Assembly (NCBI RefSeq): GCF_003672135.1
Contig: NC_039512.1
Location: 1,830,874 to 1,894,873, forward strand
Length of the DNA stretch: 64,000 nt
Direction: 5' to 3'
Source: Ooceraea biroi
Taxonomy: Eukaryota; Arthropoda; Insecta; Hymenoptera; Formicidae
Of this stretch, positions 10,323 to 21,380 are shown one piece after another. A program made the position numbers and the translations under genes. The notes below the pieces were generated by a model. It did not search any database, was not told the DNA's origin, and saw nothing but the letters and a program-made list of their open reading frames with translations. The first letter of the stretch is position 1. Each line of letters starts with the position of its first letter.

Positions 10323-10398
10323 ATGGAGCGGTTTCGAGTGACGCCAACGGACAACGCTGTGCGCTACACGCGGCACTCGGCGACAGTACGCGATTGCG
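10323..10398 (+). CDS. Candidate alternative first coding exon, MERFRVTPT type (possibly a K-Cl cotransporter)
   Basis: The ATG at 10323 has A at -3 and G at +4. It opens 25 codons (MERFRVTPTDNAVRY, then TRHSATVRDC) plus one base, ending at the donor TGCG|GTGAGTG at 10399. The exon sits in a GC-rich island. Residues 3-6 are RFRV, which fits the R-F-x-V dock bound by SPAK/OSR1 kinases. RFxVTxx near the N-terminus is typical of the long isoforms of K-Cl cotransporters (human KCC3a has RFMVTPT; KCC2a has RFTVTS), which are made from alternative first exons. Such proteins carry K+ and Cl- out of the cell at the plasma membrane. The identity rests on about seven residues and gene style only; the transporter body is not in the window. 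It could also be a chance frame in a 5' UTR. Confidence 0.4.
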
Positions 10399-13300
10399 GT
10401 GAGTGCGTTTGTTTTGATGCCCGCGTGCGTGCGTGTCATCGCGGCTCCACGTGCTCCCCGTGATGGGCGGTGCGGGTGCCAAGCGTGCTCGCGCGCGAGC
10501 GCGAGCTTCTCTTGAGCAATACCCTCTACGAAGGTGTATTTTTAACGCACCTCGTGAGTCGCGAAAACGCGAAACCCACCATGTTGCGCCGCGCGCGGAC
10601 CCGCGCGCTTACCCGCCGTGTAGCTTGCGGCTACGTCGCGTCATTCTTCGAAACGCCGGCGACGCGGCGCATGGCAATTGCAAGTTGAAACCCTAGCGCC
10701 ATGTGATATGGTTCTGTCTCTTTCCCGAGCAAGTAAACAAGGCTGATAGCGTTATTTATTTATGACAAAGTTTAAGAGATGTTTATGTCAGGTATATATA
10801 TTGATATATCGATTGATATATCGAGAATACGAATATAGTAAAGAACTAACGGAATAGAAGAATGTAGTAAACATTGTGGAAAGCGTCATAAATAGAATAA
10901 ACAGAAGAGATAGGCGAAGCTATGCGTAACATACCATCGAGTATGAAGACAAGAGAAAGAAAAATAAACATGAAGATAGCAATTCTATTCTGTTTTGTAT
11001 CGACAAAATATCGTTTTCTAGACAATTAAAATTGTTCCCCTTATAATTTTGTATAAAATGAGGATATCAACAGTTGTACAATAAACAGTTCGAAAAAACA
11101 GAGTTTGATGACCGGAGTAATTGTGAACATATTATTATTATCATTGAAAGAGATGCCGAAATTAAACGAATATTAAAGGAAATTAAATAAATAACTTGCG
11201 ATAAGAAAATACTAATTATGACGATCAAATTAGAAAAGCAATGTTGCACATTGTTACAGAATAAATACTTGACAGGACAAGAGACGTATTATACAACAGC
11301 GAAATCAATCAGTCGTGACTTAATAAAAAGATGATCATTAAAATATCTATGGTAGCATAACATTAACCTCGTACCATTATTCATGCACTTACAACAACAA
11401 AACAATTAATACATGTTCTATTTTCATCCGCGTTCTTATCAAATAACACGAAAGTGTACAGACATTCACGAGACATTCCATGATAGACAGCAGCAAGTAA
11501 TTCCGCCTATCGCTAGTCACCAGTTTATCATTGTCATGTATTGCTTTATCGGAACTCATCATTGCAGGCGAGATATGTATTTCATTTTTTTCCTTTCGTG
11601 GTTTTGCATATAAAATGCTTAAAGACTAAGGTGTGACGTATGCGGAGAGGTTTTCATTCCAAGGTCGATCGATCGATCGTCGTCACGGTGGAAATTAAGA
11701 CCGATCGTGTTAGAAGTTAGCCACGATCAATACACAATGTTTCATAAGCACCTCCCGCATCAAACCTTAAAAATGTGTTCTTCAACATACGCGTGAAGTT
11801 TACCTTGAAAATTTATTGCATGATTATAATTTCTTATTACTTGGCTAAATTTGTTTATACATTGATATAAATTTGATTTTAATACACTCAGATAAATTTA
11901 ATAATTTAATAATATAATATACTTTTTTAATGTGAAATGAGTTATTAATTTGAAAACAGATTTACGTTAAGGATTAATTATCAAAAGATTTTGATATCGA
12001 GAATTGAGAGCAACTAACGACCTACAATTTATTTTCAGAAAAAGTTATTAAAAGTTTTAAAGTTTGTCCAAAAATGTGTTCTCTTGAAGTACCACATAAA
12101 GCATATGAAACATAAAGATATACATGAGATAACATTGCGAAGTTCAAATTGCAATGGCTTCGCCTTATCTTTATTAAATATCGACTCATGAAGCCTTTGC
12201 TTCATATATTTCCAGAGTGAAAAAGTAAAATAAAAACTTCATTGTTTGAATCACGCGTTAATGTTATGTACATGAACTTTATTTAATAGGAAAAATTTCT
12301 GTCAAAAATATACAATTTCCTTCAGATAGTTTATGATCGACTTAACGAGTTTACGTCTGCTTGCCTCATATTTTCTCGAAATTCCCGAACTGTCTTTGGC
12401 CTCGTGTGCAAAGCCCGGTTATTTTTGTCAGGGAAGCGATCATCTTAGACGTACTAATAAATGACAATTTAGCGTTGTCAGTACTTCCGCCTAATAACAT
12501 GTCTTTTCGATTTCATTGGCGGATCGGTCATCGACATAAATTAATGGTCGAGACATAAAGTGATACTAACGTTTTCAATGTCCACTTTGTACCGTTTTAC
12601 TACCCTATGCTATTGTATCATCCATATGCGTAACACGCGTAATGAATAAATTCTATAACTGAAAATATAAATTAATAAAAAATTAAAATAATAAGATTTC
12701 TTATTGATTTTTTGACATTAAAAATCGTCATACAGAGATTGCGTGATTTATCTCTATGTTGTAAGATACAGCTTAGTTTTAGAAGCTGTGTTTAAATACA
12801 AAAAACGCATGATATCAGAACAATATTTGGTAAACGATGTTTTACGCAATATTACTCTGTTATTATTGCTGCATGACGCTGGAAAAAGGGAACAGTCGGC
12901 ATATTGGTTTTTCGCGTAACTTATTAGAAAAAGTCGCGGTTGTTCTTATAAATTGATCAGCTTGGATGGGACGCAGCGAACTGCAACGAGATAAATGCCC
13001 GTCGAGTCGAGTCACAAACGAAATCGCATCAACGCGAATCGATACAATGCGCCAGCATACATCAAACAGTAATTGTCGCCACGGCAATAACCGGAATTAT
13101 TGCGCGCAGTAGTGTTTGAAAACGCTTAACGCTCAGATGCCCTGGATTAAAATCAAATGTATATTTAAAATTGACTAAAGATTTTGAATATTATATACAT
13201 TTTTAATTTAATGTCGTGATAACATTTGAATTGAAAATTTTTATCAATTTTATATTTCATTTGAGAAATCACATTTAACTAATGGGCAATAACAGTAATT

Positions 13301-14000
13301 GAATAAAAATTTTAAGTAAAATTTGTAAGAGGAAAACAGTAATTCGTCACGCGTGAAAATATTTAATTTTTTATGAAAATATTTATACATAATTATCTAT
13401 TTCTCTGTTTTATCATTCTTTTTGTTTTTTATCTAATAATAGTGTTTTGAAAGAAAATACCAACTGATTCCGAGAATTTTTAAAATCATCTTCGGGCGTT
13501 ATAATATTTAAAATTTTATGAGTTCGAGAAATCTTATCGTTTGACGTACGATAGCTATAACAGATATCGATGTTTAACATCCTATTACTGTTTGCTAGAT
13601 ATTTTTCGACGATGATTCATAAAATCAAATATAAACTTTTCGATATCTCTCTAATGATTTCATAAACGCGTATTGCAATAGCGATTGCAATCAATATTAT
13701 TACTATTGTTTGTGTATTGTAACAGAGCATTGAGAAAAAGGAAAAGAAGCCTTCTTGGAATTTTCAAATTTTATTTATGAACCTTATCTTTATCCTTTTT
13801 TATAAATTTGATATTGTATTTCATATACATGTGGAAAGTCTTAATTTTTTTATATATGCTTATAAATGCTTGACTGATCTACACACATTTATCAAGCATG
13901 ATACGTGTTGCACGCATCCGCAAATCAAGTTCAACAGGAGTATGATTAAATAAATTGTCCAAGTCATGAAAGTCTTATCTAAAAGATTAAAACGCAACGA
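10399..14000. other. Presumed intron or intergenic, no gene recognised
   Basis: The first 300 bp continue the GC-rich island and then the sequence becomes AT-rich. Short frames only. GATCGATCGATCG occurs near 11667. Nothing resembling a conserved exon was seen. Confidence 0.5.
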
Positions 14001-14520
14001 TCCAGGCTTAGAACGTTTGCGCGACTAGCGTCTGGCTTACGCCGCGCGATTATGCGCGTCAGTCTGATTCTCCGTAAAAGCCCGTTTAATTTGGCACGCG
14101 ATAAACATCGCGCGAAGAAGGCCACCATCATTCGACATTCCGTGACTGCAGCTGCAGCGGTCGTGTCTCCTGGAATAACGTACGTGAAGCAACGCGAAAC
14201 GACGAAATTCGATCGATTTCGCGAATTCGGTGCGAACCGATTAAGCGCCGCTTTTAGCGTCAAAAAGAAAACGCCCACTCGTAACCTTCGACCTGTAACC
14301 TTCGCATGAGAACCACTCGGGAACCTGTCGGTCCGAAGGCCGAACTTCGTCAATGAGGAAACTCGCCCTGGCAGGGCGAGACAGGATTGGTTCGGAGGAC
14401 GTAAGGGGAGGTTGTGCAGCTGCATCCCCGTCTGCTACAAAAGCAGGATCGAGTGGTGGTCGATAATCCAGCAACCCCACCCTGCTACCGTGTACGTGCC
14501 CGTATCGGTCTTGTGATCCT
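14000..14520. other. Moderate-GC island with unrecognised open frames
   Basis: This local rise in GC is open in several frames on both strands (a minus frame of 148 codons overlaps plus frames of 85 and 66). Overlapping openness on both strands points to base composition rather than coding. It contains a perfect 9+1+9 palindrome at 14362-14380. Confidence 0.4.
14362..14380. other. Perfect 19-nt palindrome (hairpin)
   Basis: CTCGCCCTG at 14362-14370 and CAGGGCGAG at 14372-14380 are exact reverse complements around one G. The GC-rich stem would be stable as a cruciform or RNA hairpin. Confidence 0.85.
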
Positions 14521-17500
14521 TCTTTACGAAAACCCGCCGTTCTCCGCTTCCATCCGCTTCTTTTTTGATAAACTAAGTATAACAGATCATATCTTTATCG
14601 TGAGTCTGTGTTAGACTATTTGTGAAATTTGAATTAAAAGTCTACTCGAATAAAATCAAATATAACGATTTTTATAGGCATGATTTATTTTTCTGAATGG
14701 TATCATTTTTAATTTATCGTAATCACTTTCCAATTAGCTGTGTTTATCAAACTTCTCGCTTAATGATTTGTCGGTTGCAACTAATATATCATGACTCAAT
14801 GTTAATATTAAATTGTATTAATTATAGCAAAGTTGATACTCTTGCTGTTCATGTTCTGATTGCATATTTGACGCTAAATGCAATCGGCAAACTTCGCTTT
14901 GCACCCTGACATTGAACTCGATGTTCATATTAGGCGACTGAAACTTCAGCTTAACTTCATACTTACGTACCGGCTACTATGTACGCGCAAGGTGCTCAAT
15001 GAATATACATACGCGCTGTCAGTATCACGTGCGTACACTTCCACAGGACAGTTTCCACGTGAATGTCACGTAAGGCACGTGGCGCCCTCGAGCAACCAAA
15101 GCTAGAGGATGCGACTGCCAATCAGAGACTTTTTTACCCGCACATCACCCCGAAATAGGGGATGATTTTTATATGGATGATATTAAAATGTCGTCTATAG
15201 AATGAATCTTTTATCCTTGAACGATAATTTTCATATCTTATTCGCGCGTCATTTGTTTCTGCGAGATAATGTCAAATTAAATCCTTAAATACTATAGCAA
15301 AATTATCTTTAAAGTAAATTTCAGAGATTTGTTGAGAAAAACTGATAGCAAAAATTGCTAATCTACTAATAGAATGTATAAAACAATACGAAAAATTATT
15401 TTTAATTTTTTCGTCGGTTAGCCTGTTTTACAGAAGATATAAATTAAAGTCTAATCATGTTAATATTAACAATCAAATTAAACATTCAAGCAGTAATGGT
15501 AATTTTTTAAAGAAATAATACATTAGTATTATTTCTATAATACTTTATATCATGTTAACTTACAAAGTTTAGTAAAGCGAAGGAATAAGAACGATACAGT
15601 CATAATTTTCTGCAAATATTTCATGAATGCTTTCATGAAATGTATTATGCACGAGATGGTGAAATGTCAAGACAACTTGCATCATAAAAGACAGGCGTTT
15701 CCAAATGTGACACGATATGTCAACAAGATATTATGTATAAACTGACATTTCGCCATTCTGGCGTGCTGCCAGTAGACATAACTTTTCCTCAGAATGCATA
15801 TCTGAAATGATGCTCAAATGCTTGTTCACTCTACCAACAAAGAGAAGTCAAAGAGAAGAGAAGAAAGAGAGAAAGACTTGAAAGTAAGAGAGAAACAAGA
15901 GAGATATACGAAGCAGAGATAGAAATATAAACCTTAGCATCCGCTAAACTGGCGGTTGAATAAGAAGAATCTAATCTGCATTCTGAGCCCACATATTTTC
16001 TGTATAGAATTTTTATATTTACTACATTAAATATTTCTATATTTTCTATATTTTTGTACATCGCTTGTTACATCTGTTATCTAAATAAAAATTCTGAATT
16101 GACATAAATTAAATAGGTATCTCCAAATAAAAAAAAAAATATTTTACTATCTTATCCAAAGAAATAGTCAATCCCAAGAAATATCCCAATTATTTAATCA
16201 AAAGCTTAATGTGAAAATAGAAAGTAGTTACGTTCCACCAGCTGATCAAGATAAATGATATCTTTTATTGACGCATCGTATTTTTATCGAAGATAATTCT
16301 GCTTTTACAATTTTATCACTTCAGTTTCCATTTGAAATCTCCTATTCTGCTGCTGAGTAGAATCGAGATTCCGATACGAAAACCGATTTCAAAATCCGTG
16401 CGATTGAAATTCCGAATAATCGAACATACGCGAGGAGAGCTTATCGTGTCGATCGTAATGCGCGGCTTCTGCGTCGAGAGAGCTTAAGAGCGGACAATAC
16501 TGGTTTGATTCCAATTCCTCGGTATATCTCGTTCCACGAAAAGCAACGAGGCGGCAGCCTTTCATTCATAAAGCGGATCTTCTCATTTTGGTGGGAAGCG
16601 AAGCGCATTTCGACGCGCGAAGCGCGCGCTGCCGCGATGCTATAACGAAGAACGAGGACCTCGCGTGTCAATTGACATTTATTCCCGGCGATACGTCACG
16701 ACGAATTCCCCTCACAATACACAATAGCCGAGGCTAGAGAGAGAGAAAGATATAGAACTCGGCGTTTATTCAACGCGGCTAAAAATACGACTAACGTGTT
16801 AAAAGTCATAAAATTCCTGATAACAACCTTCGCAAAACTTCAAGTAAGGATTACGTAACCCGTATCACAAAACCGAGCATTTTAATTAATTCTATTGTAT
16901 TTCCAATACTAATGGCGTCTACAGCAATGCGACGTCTTTGCGTATCTCGTTGCAAAACCACAACAGAGGCTTTTTCCGGGGCGCAAATCAGATTGAGCGT
17001 ATCTTTAGAACGATCTTTAGAATTGGGATCTGAAATGACGTCGTGCGCCGCGCGCAAGGAATTCAGTCGGGGTTAAAAGGTTGAAGCGTCGTCGTAATCC
17101 GCTGCGACGAACACAGGCGGAATTGGAGGCAAAAATCCAGTCAGTTGAATCACCCTGATGACATGGCTGGAGCAACGCGAGAGCTTTAACCGACTCGCTG
17201 TTGCGCGCGTGTGAAAACAATAACGCCGTAATTAGGCCAATAATAAAATAATCGTTAGGCTGCATGCGCGTCCGTCTGTCCGTGTTTCTCTCTGCGTTGT
17301 CTCTCGCGTGTGCATTTAAGTGCTGAAGATGTGCTCGTTGGTATCAGACACGCTTATGCAATCGCGTAGAAAATTTCAAAAGAGATTAAAAACGCCGCGA
17401 AATTTTTTGTGCCGAGCCTGCAAATGTGTCGGCAGCAATTAAGGTATATTAAATGAATGTGACGTCATTTCATCACTTTGGGAATTGGAATTCTACTCGC

Positions 17501-20395
17501 TTGATTAATTGTTCTTCCGCAAAATGTTCTGAAAAATGGTCAAATTATTTTAATTATTATTTTTATTAATCTTTTCATTTTTAATCGTTTCTTATTTAAG
17601 TACTGTTTCCATTATTTGATTAGATTAAAAATTAAATTTACGCTGCCTCGATAAAATCGTCTACATGTTGATCAATTATTCAAAATAGTTTGATATTTCT
17701 CTCATTGATTTTATCCTCTTTTCATAAGTGTGGCATCGTGATAGAACTTATTAACTAGAACGAGACTATTAACGACTATTAACTAACTAACTAACGAGAT
17801 CATGAAGCATTAGATAACGTGGGTGGATGCAAGGATGAAAATTCTCCTGGACGCACTCGAGGCGCGATCCCGGACTTCCGACAGTCGATATAGTGTCGGT
17901 GATTTATCTCGCGCAGAGTGCTCTGGTATCGCTGATTCCGATCGACGGAGGCCTTGGAGGAGTTAGCCCAAGTTAGCTACTCTATACAGGGTGATCTCGA
18001 CACGTATCGTTCGAGGGTAGCCTCCTGTATTTTTCCTTGTATTATTGAAAATTTGAAAAAAAGAGAACGAACTATGATTCTCTGTCCACAGATGATTACA
18101 GATGAGCAACTAGTCTGCAAATAACAGTCTTATACATATCTTAACAAATTTTTTATCTAAACTGTAAACTCTTTAATCTAATTTTTTTAATTATTAGATG
18201 TAAAACAATTTACAAAGAAAAGCTTAAGATTCGATTTTTTATTAAAAATTCTTGGGCGAATCCAGATTTGCCGCAAATCCGCGCTTGCTTCTGGAATACG
18301 TGGCTGGCACGCGATTTCCGCAACATTGTGTGCAACATTAAAAGCGATGGTCGCATTTTGGGGTTGAAATATATATATGTGTGAGAAATAGAGAGAGAAT
18401 TCTTCGCAGGAGGAAGACCTTTTGCGAAAAAGGTGCTGACGTTGTCGTCTGGCTTAAGCTCCACCCTGTGTGGCTCGGGATCGGTCGATGAAACCCTGTG
18501 TACCCCACTTTAAACTATCTCCGATGAAAATGTATTATGCAACGCACGCGTACTCACCGCTACCGGTTAGCTCTTAGGCCAGGCTTTAATATACTTTGTC
18601 CTCCTCGCTGTCCTCGCCTGCGACAATGTCATTCCACAAAACAGTACGTAAATGCCTTTTGACGTTAAATATTTTAATCGTAAAACAGCACTATATCTAT
18701 TTCCCACATTTTGCCGGATATATTTATGATCGTTTATACTCGTACGCTAGCACGACGCACGTTCACAGATATTACATTTTAACGTTCTGTAGGTGGAAAG
18801 AGCGTGAGTTTATTAAAATAATATCCGTCATTAAAAAACAATAAATTTCTACATTATATTCAGAGGAAGGGAAAATTTTATATGCGACTGATTCTCTTCA
18901 TGTTAAATGTCACAGAGGGAGAATACAAAATACAGAAGAGTTTTGATATGTATCATGCACATGACATACGAGTAAACTTATATAAATATGATTAACATCC
19001 ACGTGTATTCATATCGCGTACCGAATTGCAAGTTCATAAATCTTTCAGACTGTAAATAATATATTTTTGCGGTCACGTTTGCCGTTACGATCTTAAATTA
19101 ATATACGACAGTGAAATGATCGATGCGCTGGGAGAAGAGTCTGCAAACTCTCATTATCTTGAAAAATAATAAAAAATATTCCCCGAGAAACCGTCACCTT
19201 CCCTGGCAAGTTTTCCTGAACTTTGCAGTTAAAACACACGGACACGATATTTTCCAAAGAGAGAAGAGCAGTCTCGCGATAGCTGCATCCCTTCACACAC
19301 GACATGTGGAGCCACCAAGTGTAGCCTTGATACGCGCGAGATTACAAGCCGCTTCATTTACGATACCACCGTGTTCTCCTCCCGTTCTACGAATCAGCTA
19401 CGGGATGCAGCCATCCTGGATATCACTCGTAGCTTCCCTTTGATTGCAGAGATTACAGGACAGCGTTTGTTTGACGGCATCGTTTGCGTCGCCCTTTACA
19501 CGTGGCGGGCATTCATCAGCGTCGATGCATGGGAAACCGGCGCGCGGATCAAACGCGCGATTTCGTTTTGCCGAGCAATGCAACTCGTTCGAAAAATCAA
19601 ACGCCACGTCGGAAAGGATACGCGTCACGCGCCTCTGATTCGTCTCCTCCTCTCCGGAGAACGCGGTAAAGCTGAAATAAACACAGTATCATGCCGGCTT
19701 ATCTCTCGGTTCTGTAAACTTGGAAAAGCTGAGAGAATACACGGCAAAACGTGTTCCAAAATTAAAATTATTTTGAATTATTCTTTAAAACGAGGGCAGG
19801 ACAATAGTGGCATGACAGAAGTCGCTTTCTAACTAGCGTCATCAATTACGCCGTGCGGTTAATAAAACACGCTTTTGGCAGCGAAATTGAACGTAGTTCG
19901 CAAAGCAAATATCGTGTTACATGTACATTATCGCGCGAGCATTGTTTAATCATCGTGCTCATCCAATATCCTCTAATTCGTTTCTGTCCCTACCGAGCTT
20001 GTGGCAAAACAAATATTGGCATCGTCGATGCTGAAATAATCTAATAATTCCAACTTCGCCTCCTTCGACCTGCCGAGTGTAAAACGCATTAAATCGGATT
20101 TACACGCCTCGTTGTTGATGCTTGATTAGCTTTTTTTGGGGCCTCACAGATAATAAACAATTCAATATGGATGTAAGAAAGTTTAATGCACCAAAATACC
20201 GCGTTGAATAATATATACGTACATTAAATGCGACATTTAATTAAAAGTATAACAACTTAGACCTTTAAAAAAAAATTAAATTGTACATTTATTTTACATA
20301 AATAGTAATAAGAGCAGCAGGATTTTATGTAAAAATCTAAAAATTATTCATAAAAATGGACTGATAAAAGAGACGCAAATTATACGCCAGTGGAT
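14520..20395. other. Presumed intron or intergenic, no gene recognised
   Basis: AT-rich sequence with GA-rich runs at about 15838-15905 and 16736-16752, and moderate-GC patches near 16440-17300, 17800-18030 and 19260-19680. Frames up to 153 codons occur in those patches, but I recognise none and they overlap others. Confidence 0.5.
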
Positions 20396-20404
20396 ATAAA
20401 TTAG
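20396..20404. repeat. Left target-site duplication ATAAATTAG
   Basis: The nine bases ATAAATTAG at 20396-20404 recur at 21372-21380, directly flanking the inverted-repeat element. Such a 9-bp duplication is expected from transposase-cut insertion. Confidence 0.8.
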
Positions 20405-20406
20405 TT

Positions 20407-20514
20407 GTGTGAAGCTGGCGTACCATTTCGCGGAAAATCATTAATTATTGAGAGTTCTGGCTCCCTTTTTAATAGTTCTAGAGTTCCTGATAGGTTAAAC
20501 ACATAGTTCTGGCC
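20407..20514 (+). repeat. Left terminal inverted repeat
   Basis: Begins GTGTGAAGCTGGCGTACC and ends at ...ATAGTTCTGGCC. It matches the reverse complement of the right end almost exactly (one clear C/T difference in GTACCAT/GTATCAT). Confidence 0.85.
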
Positions 20515-20703
20515 ATTAAAGCGAAAAAATCGCAAAGTGAGACGCCAACTTCACGCAACGTCTCACTTTGTCCTGCGACAGTTTCCGCCATAATTCCGGC
20601 TAGATTTTAAAAGATCTACAGTTCTACATGAGTTCTAGAAAGAGTTCTAGCGGAAAAAATTTTTTTCATCTTTTTATAATTATTAAAGCTAAAAAATGTT
20701 TAA

Positions 20704-21230
20704 GGGAATGACGACTGGTTAATTTTAGAGAGTTCTGTGCTTTATGAAATATTTCTCGTGTAGTTCTGAACATATTTAACCATTTTCCAAAGAGTTCTGA
20801 ATGCAAACATTAACAATTATTTAATAAAAAATTTTTATCGTCCGAGAGAGACGTATCTACGGAGATATATGTGAGACGCTGGTCGATTTTCGAGAGTTCT
20901 GTGAAGACTAAAATATTTCTTGTGTAGTTCTGAACGTATTTAACAATATTCCAAAGAGTTCCGACCGCAAACAGTAATAATTATTTAATAAAAAATTTTT
21001 ATCGTCCGAGAAAGACGGATATATGGAGATATGGGTGAGACGCTGGTCGATTTTCGAGAGTTCTGTGAAGATTAAAATATTTCTCGTATAGTTCTGAACG
21101 TATTTAAGCGTATTCCAAAAAGTTCTGACCGCAAACATTAACAATTTTTTTATCGTAAGAGAAAGACGTATCTAAGAAGATATATGTGAGACGCTGGTCG
21201 ATTTTCGAGAGTTCTGCTTATTCTAAAACA
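20704..21230 (+). repeat. Internal tandem array of about 160-bp units
   Basis: Units begin near 20704 (diverged), 20871, 21035 and 21186. Each carries TCGATTTTCGAGAGTTCTG, then TAGTTCTGAACGTATTTAA, then an AT-rich spacer and GAGAAAGACGTAT or a close variant. Spacing is 167, 164 and 151 nt; the last shortening comes from loss of part of the AT-rich spacer. Confidence 0.85.
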
Positions 21231-21257
21231 GTTCTCGTATATTATTCGTATAGTTCT

Positions 21258-21369
21258 GGCCCAGAACTATGTGTTTAACCTATCAGGAACTCTAGAACTA
21301 TTAAAAAGGGAGCCAGAACTCTCAATAATTAATGATTTTCCGCGAAATGATACGCCAGCTTCACACACA
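21258..21369 (-). repeat. Right terminal inverted repeat
   Basis: The reverse complement starts GTGTGTGAAGCTGGCGTATC and matches the left repeat through CACATAGTTCTGG. It meets the last internal unit at a small local palindrome GTTCTGGCCCAGAAC. Confidence 0.85.
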
Positions 21370-21371
21370 TC

Positions 21372-21380
21372 ATAAATTAG
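21372..21380. repeat. Right target-site duplication ATAAATTAG
   Basis: Exact copy of the nine bases at 20396-20404. Confidence 0.8.

Larger units (their letters stand above)
20405..21371. mobile_element. Non-autonomous DNA transposon (MITE-like) with 108-bp TIRs and AGTTCT repeats
   Basis: The 967-bp element has terminal inverted repeats of about 108 bp (20407-20514 and 21258-21369) that differ at few positions, starting GTGTGAAGCTGGCG. It is flanked by a 9-bp direct repeat ATAAATTAG. Inside are about three and a half tandem units of 151-166 bp starting near 20704, 20871, 21035 and 21186 (GTGAGACGCTGGTCGATTTT). The word AGTTCT occurs about 17 times forward and 3 times inverted, across TIRs and core. 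No coding capacity was found, so it would need a transposase in trans. A 9-bp duplication with long TIRs recalls Mutator-like or Merlin-type elements, but I cannot assign a superfamily. Confidence 0.85.

Noticed and set aside
19371..19832. 153-codon plus-strand open frame
   Set aside because: Overlaps frames in other phases over the same GC patch and matches nothing I know; no splice or promoter context.
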